Positions 7,958 through 15,079 of a stretch of DNA of 64,000 bases are shown one piece after another (within the stretch, counting starts at the first letter, position 1; each line of letters starts with the position of its first letter). The DNA comes from Pedobacter psychrodurus (GTDB lineage Bacteria; Bacteroidota; Bacteroidia; Sphingobacteriales; Sphingobacteriaceae), in the NCBI RefSeq assembly GCF_004331735.1, contig NZ_SJSO01000001.1:62001-126000 (forward strand), read 5' to 3'. Position numbers and translations under genes: made by a program. The notes beneath the pieces were generated by a model. The model saw only the letters and a list, made by a program, of their open reading frames with translations, was not told where the DNA came from and searched no databases.

Positions 7958-9193
7958 TTATATGGTTTGATTAATTTGATCTATCTTTTTAACACTTAAA
8001 TTGGATGACAAAGCAGATGCCAAAAATGAGAAGATACCTACTGTAACAAAAACTAAAACAAAATCTTTCCATTTTAATCCGATTGGATAAGAACTTACCA
8101 GCGTTTTGTTTACTTCATCGCCCATTTTGATAAAACCATACGTGTGCTGAAAATAATAAAATATGAGACCAATGATTAAGCCCAACACACAGCCAGACAT
8201 GGTGATCATCATGCCCTCAAATAAAAATATACGTTTGATTAATTTCTTGCCTGCGCCTAAACTGCTCAGAATGGCTACATCCTTTACCTTATCGATTACT
8301 AACATGGTTAACGACCCTATGATATTAAATATAGCAATAATCAGGATAAAAGTAAGAATAATATATACGGCCCATTTTTCGGTATTTAAAATGTGGTAGA
8401 GTGATTTATTTTGCTCAGCCTGATTTCTGACTTCGTAATCTTTACCTGCTTTTTCAATTACTTCTTTCTGAAAATCATCTACATCAATACCTGGCTGGAG
8501 ATTGATCTCTATTGCAGACACTTTTTTATCTTCGCCCAAAAGTTCGCGGGCAAAACTCAATGGTACAATAATACCGTTGTCGAAATCTTGTTGTACTTCA
8601 AAAACACCGCTTACCCGAATGTTCTTCACCACAAAATCGTCAGCCGGATTTAAGCTATTCGCAGAAATATCTTTCTTTGGCGAATAAATTTCTAACTCCG
8701 TAAAGGGATCAACCGTGTTTACGGCTAAATAACTTTGTAAGGCAGAACCGATTACCGCATTATCACCGCTTCTGTTGTGCAGTATAAAACGCCCCTCTTT
8801 TATGGTACTATCAAGTTTAGTGTTTTTCAAATAATCTAAACTTACCCCCTTAACCATTCCAACAGCTTGTTTGTTGTTATATTTTAGTAGGGCATTTTCT
8901 TGCAGCACCTCAGTAAAAGCTGCAACATCTTTATTTTTTCTGAGCGCATTAAAATAGCTTGTGTTTGGATCAAAGGTTTTTCCTTTAGCCGGGGTAATGG
9001 CAATCTGCGGGGTAATGGTATCGAACATATTTAGCACCACTGTTTCTAAACCGTTAAATACCGAAAGGATAATAATCAATGCTGCGCTACCAACCATTAC
9101 ACCTACCATCGATATGCCCGATATCAGGTTAATGGCATTGGTAGATTTTTTGGCGAAAAGATACCTTTTGGCAATATAAAACGATGTATTCAC
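7958..9193 (-). CDS. ABC transporter permease of the LolC/LolE (FtsX-like) family
   Basis: An inner-membrane permease of the MacB/FtsX superfamily, 411 residues. There is one transmembrane helix near residues 20-50 (AINLISGISMVGVMVGSAALIIIL), a large periplasmic domain, and three helices at the C-terminus (about 275-300, 325-350, 380-400), the topology of LolC and LolE, which release lipoproteins from the inner membrane to LolA. The N-terminal IAKRYLFAKKSTNAINLISGIS is typical of the Lol type. No ATPase gene adjoins it, so its LolD partner must be elsewhere. A promoter box lies just upstream, and a small lipoprotein gene follows immediately. Confidence 0.85.
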   Translation of the reverse strand: MNTSFYIAKRYLFAKKSTNAINLISGISMVGVMVGSAALIIILSVFNGLETVVLNMFDTITPQIAITPAKGKTFDPNTSYFNALRKNKDVAAFTEVLQENALLKYNNKQAVGMVKGVSLDYLKNTKLDSTIKEGRFILHNRSGDNAVIGSALQSYLAVNTVDPFTELEIYSPKKDISANSLNPADDFVVKNIRVSGVFEVQQDFDNGIIVPLSFARELLGEDKKVSAIEINLQPGIDVDDFQKEVIEKAGKDYEVRNQAEQNKSLYHILNTEKWAVYIILTFILIIAIFNIIGSLTMLVIDKVKDVAILSSLGAGKKLIKRIFLFEGMMITMSGCVLGLIIGLIFYYFQHTYGFIKMGDEVNKTLVSSYPIGLKWKDFVLVFVTVGIFSFLASALSSNLSVKKIDQINQTI

Positions 9194-9198
9194 AGCGG

Positions 9199-9206
9199 CA
9201 AAGATA
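9199..9206 (-). promoter_or_regulatory. -7 promoter box abutting the LolC/E-type permease start
   Basis: Minus-strand TATCTTTG is a perfect TAnnTTTG match and ends five bases before the ATG at 9193. It implies a near-leaderless transcript, as for tadA. Confidence 0.45.
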
Positions 9207-9214
9207 GTTAAAAT

Positions 9215-9260
9215 GTAAGATGGAATACCACCATCATCCCTTTTACATCATCCATCTTAC
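9215..9260. repeat. Inverted repeat between the metallo-hydrolase and permease genes
   Basis: Arms GTAAGATGGA (9215-9224) and TCCATCTTAC (9251-9260) are perfectly complementary over 10 bases with a 26-base loop. It follows the metallo-hydrolase stop at once, but no long T tract follows the stem, so its role as a terminator is uncertain. Confidence 0.65.
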
Positions 9261-9261
9261 C

Positions 9262-9900
9262 TTAAAAAAATGGGTTATGTTGTTTTTCAAAACCAATACT
9301 TGTGGCTGGTCCATGGCCAGGATAAACTTTGGTTTCATCAGGTAAGACAAACAGTTTATCGGAAATGTTTTGGATTAACTGCTGATGATTACCTCCTGGC
9401 AGGTCAGTACGACCAATACTTCCATAAAAAAGTACATCACCACCTACTAAAATATGATCGGCCGCGCTGTAAAAACACAGGTGCGCTGGCGAATGCCCAG
9501 GCGCAAAAATTAAGGTAAGTGTGCTATTGCCAAAAGAAATAGTCCCTGTTTCGGGCAAAAAGGTATCAGGCAAGGGAGATATATCATAACGGGTAAAACC
9601 CATTGATGGAGCATAACCAGGAACCGCATTTAAAATGGGTAATTCACCCTCATGAAACTGTGGTTTTAAGCCATAGGTTTCGAACACAAATTTATTGCCG
9701 AAAACATGATCGAGATGACAATGTGTATTGAGCAATAAGACCGGTTTTAAGCGTTCATTTTTAATGAAAGCTGCCAATTCATTTTGTTCAAAACCCTCGT
9801 ACATGCCCGGATCGATAATGATACATTCTTTGGTTTCATCGTAAAGCACATAGGTATTTTCGCTGTAAGCGTTAAAAGTGAAGGTTTTTATTGTAATCAT
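9262..9900 (-). CDS. MBL-fold metallo-hydrolase, glyoxalase II-like
   Basis: A 212-residue cytoplasmic metallo-beta-lactamase fold protein. The zinc motif THCHLDH is at residues 59-65 (His60, His62, Asp64, His65), with GHSPAHLCF and GGDVLF giving the later metal ligands and YPGHGPAT the last His. Short glyoxalase II-like proteins of this type hydrolyse small thioesters or related compounds; the exact substrate is unknown. It lacks the C-terminal glutathione-binding domain of full glyoxalase II. The gene lies between gldD and the permease on the same strand, with no evident functional link. Confidence 0.85.
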   Translation of the reverse strand: MITIKTFTFNAYSENTYVLYDETKECIIIDPGMYEGFEQNELAAFIKNERLKPVLLLNTHCHLDHVFGNKFVFETYGLKPQFHEGELPILNAVPGYAPSMGFTRYDISPLPDTFLPETGTISFGNSTLTLIFAPGHSPAHLCFYSAADHILVGGDVLFYGSIGRTDLPGGNHQQLIQNISDKLFVLPDETKVYPGHGPATSIGFEKQHNPFF

Positions 9901-9947
9901 AAGTTTTAGAAAAATCCTGTTTCAGGAGTAGGCTGACAAATAATAAA

Positions 9948-10538
9948 TTAATTTTTCCACCTAAAGGTAGAAATCAAGGTATCGATATCCTTTTTAATAA
10001 ATTTAACAACGGGTTCAATAGAATCGTATTGTGGGCGTTCATTAAAATATAAAGCTCCTCTAAAATAATGTTTAGCGCTATCGGTTAAAAAAAACTGAAC
10101 AGAAGAAGCCGTATTCCCTTCAATGGCGTAATAAATGCCATAAACTTTGTGATCAGGGTAATTAATCAGCTTTTGATCAATTGCGCTTGCTTTTATCGTA
10201 TGTTTAAAGGCAAGTTTTCGGGCATCTTCTACCATTTCATCATATTCACCTTTACCCGAAACATCGTAATAAGTTAAATGCAAAAAGCCATTAAACTGTT
10301 TAAAGTGTAAATTGTACCAGTTTTTTTGGGCATCGCGGCTTTGATCTTGTTCTACCACAGCATAAGTAGGATATTTGAAAGTAAAAGGAACAGGCTTGGT
10401 AAATGTTATGTAGTCTTTTTTAGGAAATACAATCCTGAAATAAGCTTTTGGCTTTGGACTATAATCGTGGTTCTGGCAAGCTGTTATGAACAAAAGCAGT
10501 ACAAAGGGTAAAAGAAGAATCAATTGTTTTAATTTCAT
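9948..10538 (-). CDS. gldD: Gliding motility lipoprotein GldD
   Basis: A 196-residue lipoprotein: hydrophobic signal, lipobox with Cys in LLFITACQNHD, then the conserved GldD opening SPKPKAYFRIVFPKKDY. GldD is one of the lipoproteins needed for gliding in Flavobacterium and is widespread in Bacteroidota, also in non-gliding species; its molecular role is not settled. Further conserved-looking stretches are YNLHFKQFNGFLHLTYYDV and YFRGALYFNERPQYDSI. The gene follows aroE on the same strand and is separated from it by a palindromic repeat. The presence of gldD supports the phylum assignment. It does not prove that the cell glides. Confidence 0.9.
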   Translation of the reverse strand: MKLKQLILLLPFVLLLFITACQNHDYSPKPKAYFRIVFPKKDYITFTKPVPFTFKYPTYAVVEQDQSRDAQKNWYNLHFKQFNGFLHLTYYDVSGKGEYDEMVEDARKLAFKHTIKASAIDQKLINYPDHKVYGIYYAIEGNTASSVQFFLTDSAKHYFRGALYFNERPQYDSIEPVVKFIKKDIDTLISTFRWKN

Positions 10539-10551
10539 AACATTCTATCAA

Positions 10552-10602
10552 AGATTGCCTGCCTGCTGCAGGCGGGCTTCGTCGTTCCTCCTCGCAATGA
10601 CG
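10552..10602. repeat. Intergenic palindromic repeat with GCCTGC and CAATGACG ends
   Basis: This stretch contains the self-complementary core GCCTGCTGCAGGC followed by GGGCTTCGTCGTTCCTCCTCGC and then AATGACG. An inverted relative with the same elements lies at 20338-20404. It separates gldD from aroE. Confidence 0.75.
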
Positions 10603-10612
10603 ATAAGTTAAA

Positions 10613-11356
10613 TTATTTATTCCAGATTGCCCAAGCTTTTTCTGCTTGTTTGTACAGCATTTCCAAACCGTTTTTAATCGCCGGACCACGTTCTGCAGCC
10701 TTAGCTAAAAATGCAGTCTCAAGCGGGTTGTACACTAAATCGTAAGCTAAATAACCCGGCCCAAGCAAACTGTAATCAATTTCTGGGAAAGTATCTACAC
10801 TTGGCGACATGCCCAAGGGCGTGGTGTTGATCAACAACTGGTGTGAGGCTAAAATCTCTGGTGTAACTTCTGAATATAAAATAGCGCCGGGAACAGCCGT
10901 TCGTACTACAACCTGATATTGAATATTTAATTTTTCTAAAACATACTTTACCGCTTTTGCCGCACCACCATCGCCAAAAACAAGCGCTTTTGTATGTTGC
11001 GGTCCTAACAATGGTTTTAGGGATTCTTCAAAGCCATACGCATCGGTATTATAGCCTTTTAAATAGTTTTTACCTTCAAAATTTTTGATCGAAATACAAT
11101 TTACAGCACCAATTTTTTCTGCAGCTTCATCCACTTCATTTAAATAGCAAAGTACGTTAACTTTATGCGGAATAGTTACATTAAGTCCACACAGTGAAGG
11201 GTTTTCACTCAGCAGATCGGGCAGTGATTTAATATCGGAAATAGGAAAAAGCTCATACTGATGATCGGTTATGCCCTCATTTTGAAATTTTTCTGTGAAA
11301 TATTTTTTCGAGAAAGAATGAGAAAGTGGATATCCGATTAAGCCGTATGTTTTCAT
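10613..11356 (-). CDS. aroE: Shikimate dehydrogenase
   Basis: A cytoplasmic NADP-dependent enzyme that reduces 3-dehydroshikimate to shikimate in aromatic amino acid synthesis. The protein is about 247 residues, slightly short for the family but complete. The substrate-binding N-terminal GYPLSHSFSKKYF, the NVTIPHKVNV segment with the catalytic Lys, and the Rossmann loop VFGDGGAAKAV are all visible, and near the end ENGLEMLYKQAE is the usual C-terminal motif (here KNGLEMLYKQAEKAW). An ATG two codons earlier at 11362 is an equally possible start; I prefer MKTYGLIGYPL. A perfect hairpin stands just upstream. Confidence 0.93.
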   Translation of the reverse strand: MKTYGLIGYPLSHSFSKKYFTEKFQNEGITDHQYELFPISDIKSLPDLLSENPSLCGLNVTIPHKVNVLCYLNEVDEAAEKIGAVNCISIKNFEGKNYLKGYNTDAYGFEESLKPLLGPQHTKALVFGDGGAAKAVKYVLEKLNIQYQVVVRTAVPGAILYSEVTPEILASHQLLINTTPLGMSPSVDTFPEIDYSLLGPGYLAYDLVYNPLETAFLAKAAERGPAIKNGLEMLYKQAEKAWAIWNK

Positions 11357-11371
11357 TTTCATATAAAAAGC

Positions 11372-11404
11372 AAACCTTACAGGTTTTTGAAACCTGTAAG
11401 GTTT
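11372..11404 (-). terminator. Perfect 15-bp hairpin between the ComA-family gene and aroE
   Basis: Arms AAACCTTACAGGTTT (11372-11386) and AAACCTGTAAGGTTT (11390-11404) are exactly complementary with a three-base loop. On the minus strand a short T run (GCTTTTTAT) follows, so it can end transcription of the ComA-family gene, yet it sits only 15 bases before the aroE start. It may equally be a dispersed palindromic repeat. Confidence 0.65.
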
Positions 11405-11437
11405 ATTTAACTATGCGCGTCGCAATAGCGAGTTGAG

Positions 11438-12205
11438 TTATTTTGTTTGGTTCAGGAAATAGTCAAAAGTATCTCCACGTAGTCCTAAGCGAATGGTTTC
11501 TAATGGAATTACTTCTGCCGGAGCAATATTACCCAAGTTTACATTGCTACCAATTAATTTAATAAACCAAACTTGCTGTTCTTTTTGAGGTGCTTCCCAA
11601 ATAATGGTTTCTTCAGGAATCTGAGTTAAAATTTCATCAACCAATCCTTCACGTACTTCGCCGCTTCCACGGTAAATACCTACATTACCACCTTCGCGTG
11701 CTTCGGCAATTACTTTCCATGAACCCGCCTCAATTTCTGCCTGCATTAATTTAATCCATTTGTATGGGGCAAATATTTTTGCAGCATCTTTACTGCCGAC
11801 CTCAGAAATAACCGTTACCTGTTTGGCAAGTTCGCGGATAAACTCACATTTTTTATCGTGCTCAATCTCGATAGAACCATCAGAAACTTCTGCATATTCC
11901 ATTCCGTATTGATCTAAAATACGTTGATAATCTGAAAACTGATTACGGATGATAAAGGCTTCAAATAATGTTCCACCGAAATAGGTAGGAATGCCTGCAC
12001 TTTTATATAAAGCTAATTTTTCTTTAAGGTTTGGTGTTACATGTGATGTTGCCCAACCTAATTTCACGATATCTGTATGTAAGCCGGCAACTTCAATAAA
12101 ATCTTCAACCTGGCGAAGGCTTAATCCCTTATCCATAACCATCGTTAAGCCGTTTTGGCGTGGTTTAGCTGGACGTTCGGGAACGTTTAATAATGGATAA
12201 TTCAT
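11438..12205 (-). CDS. Phosphosulfolactate synthase (ComA) family protein
   Basis: A 255-residue TIM-barrel protein of the ComA family. In methanogens ComA adds sulfite to phosphoenolpyruvate to form phosphosulfolactate, the first step to coenzyme M. The family pattern is visible in TMVMDKGLSL, DIVKLGWATSHV, YFGGTLFEAF, YAEVSDGSIEI, ISEVGSKD, and EAREGGNVGIY. Homologues also occur in Bacteroidota and plants, which do not make coenzyme M, so the product here may be another sulfonate or the role may differ. One attractive but untested idea is supply of a sulfonate precursor for sulfonolipids. The gene lies between the TPR gene and aroE on the same strand. Confidence 0.85.
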   Translation of the reverse strand: MNYPLLNVPERPAKPRQNGLTMVMDKGLSLRQVEDFIEVAGLHTDIVKLGWATSHVTPNLKEKLALYKSAGIPTYFGGTLFEAFIIRNQFSDYQRILDQYGMEYAEVSDGSIEIEHDKKCEFIRELAKQVTVISEVGSKDAAKIFAPYKWIKLMQAEIEAGSWKVIAEAREGGNVGIYRGSGEVREGLVDEILTQIPEETIIWEAPQKEQQVWFIKLIGSNVNLGNIAPAEVIPLETIRLGLRGDTFDYFLNQTK

Positions 12206-12265
12206 ATGCGTACAAAAGTGAAAAAAAATTTGAGATTTATTTGTTAAATTTTTCTCACAAGGTCA

Positions 12266-13669
12266 TTACCTAATATATCTGTTTATAACGTTTAAAATGG
12301 CACTATTATCCTGCAATTGGGGCAAATATTCAAATAAAATATAATGTTTATCAGGGTCAGTTGTTAAAGCCGTTTCCAAATAGCCCAGCGCATCGCTATG
12401 ATTTCCTAAGGCAAAAAGATAAGCCACCATTCGGTAGTACAGTTCTGCAGCTTCCGGATTATTCTTGATTGCCTCGGCCATCGTTTCTGACGCTTCGAGC
12501 AACTTTCCTTGTTCGTAAAGCACCGTACTAAAATCTAACCAAGCTTCAATATCTAAAGGATTAAACTCCAATACTTTTTCATAAGCTTCGATCGATTCAT
12601 CAATCTGGCCTAATTTATAATAAGCATCGGCCATGGCGAACCAGAAATCAGGATTCTCGGCTTCTAAATCGATTGCTTTTTTATAAAAATGCAACGATTC
12701 GAAATAACGCTCTTCAAAATTCAGTGTAACCCCAATCCCAAACCAGGCATCTGCCATTTTAGGATCCATTTTTACCGATTTTTTATAATAAGAACGGGCT
12801 TCGTCCATTTTTTCCAGTTTCTCGTAACATTCGCCAATGGCACAATAAGTATCGGCATTAGGCTGTTCATATTCGAAAGTCTGTTTATAAACATCTATCG
12901 CCTCTTCATATTTATCGAGCTGAACCAGGGCATTGCCCTTATTGAAATATGCTGAACTAAAATCTTCCTTAATGAGGATCGCGTAATCATAAGCGTCGAT
13001 CGCTTTTTCGAAAAGGTTCAACTTGTGGAAACTGTTGCCCAAATTGTACCAGGCCGCGTAAGAATACGGATCAGTATCGATGTATTGCTGATAAAACTTA
13101 ATACTTTCTTCTTGTTTATCTAAAACATCGTAACAGAAAGCCAACTCATATAACCCATCCTGGTTCTCCATATTCTGCTCTAAACTGAGCTTAATATAGG
13201 TAATGGCGCTTTCATAATCGCTCATGCTCTGGTAAACATAAGCCATCTGCAATAAAATCTCATCGGTACTTTCGGCCAGCCCCAAAGCTTTTTCATAATT
13301 TTCCAAAGCCTCATCAAAACGTTCGGTATTTTGAAAAATATTACCGCGAAGCAAATAAATATCCGGTTCAGATGGTTCTAAAAGCTCGGCCTTTTGCAAA
13401 GCAATAAAAGCCTTTTCGTGGTTATTGGTTAAAATGTAAAGGTGCGCTTGTTTAATTAAAAACACTGTTGCATAAGGGTGTTGACTGATTGCAAAATCAA
13501 CTACCTGCAAAGCTTTGACCGGATCATTTTTCTCAATGTAGAAATCCACAATGTATTCGAATGCCCCTGCATCGAAGAAATATTGATCCTGGTTCCGGAG
13601 CATTTCTTCGTAACGTTCTACCGAGCGTTGTGCATCTTCGTTGGATTCAAAAAAGAATTCTTCTTCCAT
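12266..13669 (-). CDS. Tetratricopeptide-repeat protein
   Basis: A 467-residue protein made almost entirely of TPR repeats from about residue 40 to 440, with the usual alternation of small residues and prolines, for example AWYNLGNSFHKLNLFEKAIDAYDYAI, AYFNKGNALVQLDKYEEAIDVY, and AWFGIGVTLNFEERYFESLHFYKKAI. It has no signal peptide and an acidic N-terminus (MEEEFFFESNEDAQ), so it is probably a cytoplasmic scaffold. TPR arrays bind other proteins; the partner cannot be deduced. It starts the minus-strand series that continues into the ComA-family gene 60 bases later. Confidence 0.88.
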   Translation of the reverse strand: MEEEFFFESNEDAQRSVERYEEMLRNQDQYFFDAGAFEYIVDFYIEKNDPVKALQVVDFAISQHPYATVFLIKQAHLYILTNNHEKAFIALQKAELLEPSEPDIYLLRGNIFQNTERFDEALENYEKALGLAESTDEILLQMAYVYQSMSDYESAITYIKLSLEQNMENQDGLYELAFCYDVLDKQEESIKFYQQYIDTDPYSYAAWYNLGNSFHKLNLFEKAIDAYDYAILIKEDFSSAYFNKGNALVQLDKYEEAIDVYKQTFEYEQPNADTYCAIGECYEKLEKMDEARSYYKKSVKMDPKMADAWFGIGVTLNFEERYFESLHFYKKAIDLEAENPDFWFAMADAYYKLGQIDESIEAYEKVLEFNPLDIEAWLDFSTVLYEQGKLLEASETMAEAIKNNPEAAELYYRMVAYLFALGNHSDALGYLETALTTDPDKHYILFEYLPQLQDNSAILNVINRYIR

Positions 13670-13919
13670 ATATTATACTATTAAAGAACCGTGCCAATTA
13701 GCAGAAAAATACATTATAAGTTTACAAGTTTTAATTATCCGTTTTCAAAATAATTATTAACATCAATCGGCCAAAACAGCGTAAATAGCTGACTATAAAG
13801 CGTATTGACTGTGATTAAGATGTGTGGATAATCGATAGATTTTTTGCAACATCGCGGTTCCTTTTCCCTTCTTTGACAAAAATACTATAAATTTATGGTA
13901 TATACGTAATCAAGAAGTC

Positions 13920-14375
13920 ATGAAAGGATTAGTCATTTTTGCCCTGTTTTTACTTTGTTTTACAACAAATGGCTTTGCACAAAGCGATGAAGAAAGTGCC
14001 GTCAAAAAAACCATTAACAACCTTTTCACCGGTATGAAAGATGGAGACAGCACTTTAACCAAAACCGCCTTTGCACCAGCAGCAATAATGCAAACCATAG
14101 CAAACAAAGAAGGTAAGGTGAGTATACGCACCGAATCGGTTAACGATTTTATTAAATTTATCGGCACTCCACACCAGGAAAAATACGATGAGCGTATTGT
14201 TTTTACCAAAATATTAATTGATGGTCCTTTGGCCTCCGTTTGGACGGACTATAAATTTTATCTGGGCGAAAAATTTAGTCATTGTGGGGTTAATTCCTTT
14301 CAGTTGGTAAAAGGAGATAAGGGTTGGCAAATTGTTTACATTATTGATACAAGGAGAAAGGATAAGTGCAACTAG
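13920..14375 (+). CDS. Secreted NTF2-like (SnoaL/lumazine-binding fold) protein
   Basis: A 151-residue exported protein: signal peptide of about 20 residues ending FTTNGFAQ, then a cone-shaped alpha/beta domain of the NTF2 superfamily. The pattern EESAVKKTINNLFTGMKDGDSTLTKTAFAP near the start, SVNDFIKFIG in the middle, and ASVWTDYKFYLGEKFSHCGVNSFQLVKGDKGWQIVYI at the end is characteristic of Bacteroidota DUF4440 or putative lumazine-binding proteins. Such proteins bind small ligands or act as accessory domains; no catalytic set can be assigned. The gene is monocistronic and is followed by repeat-rich DNA. Confidence 0.75.
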   Translation: MKGLVIFALFLLCFTTNGFAQSDEESAVKKTINNLFTGMKDGDSTLTKTAFAPAAIMQTIANKEGKVSIRTESVNDFIKFIGTPHQEKYDERIVFTKILIDGPLASVWTDYKFYLGEKFSHCGVNSFQLVKGDKGWQIVYIIDTRRKDKCN

Positions 14376-14399
14376 TGATTTTTATGGATAAGTTATTAT

Positions 14400-14890
14400 T
14401 GTTTTTTGGAAAGCAAAGCCTTTAGCTTGATTATTGTTAGTCGGGCTTTCCATTATAGTCCCGATTTTAATAAAAAATCTGGAGCTGCCACTGCAATCCC
14501 GTTTAGTTACGAAGGTTCGTGCTGCTATTTGGGGCTGCATAGGCCAAGATGCACCGCCCTCAGTTTATAAACCTGATAGAACGAAAAGCCCGGAGCGAAG
14601 CATGAGTGAGGACTTGGAGGGATAGCAGGGCTACTGGCTGCCATAGGCACAGAACTGTTCATTTCCAAAACCTCTAAATAGCGCTTTCCCCATGTAAATC
14701 GGTTTTCAATTCTATATTTCATGTTTATTTTTTCGGAAAGCAAAGTCTGTGTCTTAGTTTAATGTTGGTCGGACTTTTCGTTATAGTCCCGATTTTCAAT
14801 CGTGAGCTGCCATTTCATCCGATAGCTATCGGATCCCGTTTATATACAACTGTTCCTGCTACTATTTGGGGTTGCTAGCGGTACAAATCA
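14400..14890. repeat. Two degraded copies of a hairpin-rich intergenic element
   Basis: Two related stretches, about 14400-14540 and 14735-14880, share GGAAAGCAAAG, then TCGG(G/A)CTTT, ATAGTCCCGATTTT, CTGCCA, ATCCCGTTTA, and CTATTTGGGG in the same order. The last motif also matches GCTACTATTTGTGG in the tandem unit at 6.6-7.5 kb, so these look like worn relatives. Together with the repeat at 14985-15054 they fill the 704-base gap before the aminopeptidase gene. I see no gene in it. Confidence 0.6.
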
Positions 14891-14984
14891 TTCCGTCAGC
14901 CGGAGCATAGTCGAAGACCATTGCCACTTAAAAATCAAAAAAGATTGTCCTTCAACTACCTTTTATAGATTGTAAAAGAACGAT

Positions 14985-15054
14985 CGTCATTCCCACGCAG
15001 GTGGGAATCTTAAAGCTCATTGCATTAGGATTCCCAACTAAGTTGAGAATGACG
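14985..15054. repeat. 70-bp double-hairpin repeat, copy 1
   Basis: The outer arms CGTCATTCCC and GAGAATGACG enclose two smaller hairpins, TTCCCAC/GTGGGAA and TTCCCAACT/AGTTGAGAA. The same arrangement and the same 70-base length occur at 38214-38283, and a 77-base relative lies at 54448-54524. Confidence 0.8.
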
Positions 15055-15079
15055 AACCGCCATATGACCGTGTTAAATT

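Noticed and set aside
10459..10689. Gene overlapping gldD and aroE
   Set aside because: It is a chance frame across a palindromic repeat, in conflict with two well-supported genes.
14434..14625. Possible small gene on the plus strand
   Set aside because: The frame lies within worn repeat sequence, and its translation has no signal, domain or sensible composition.
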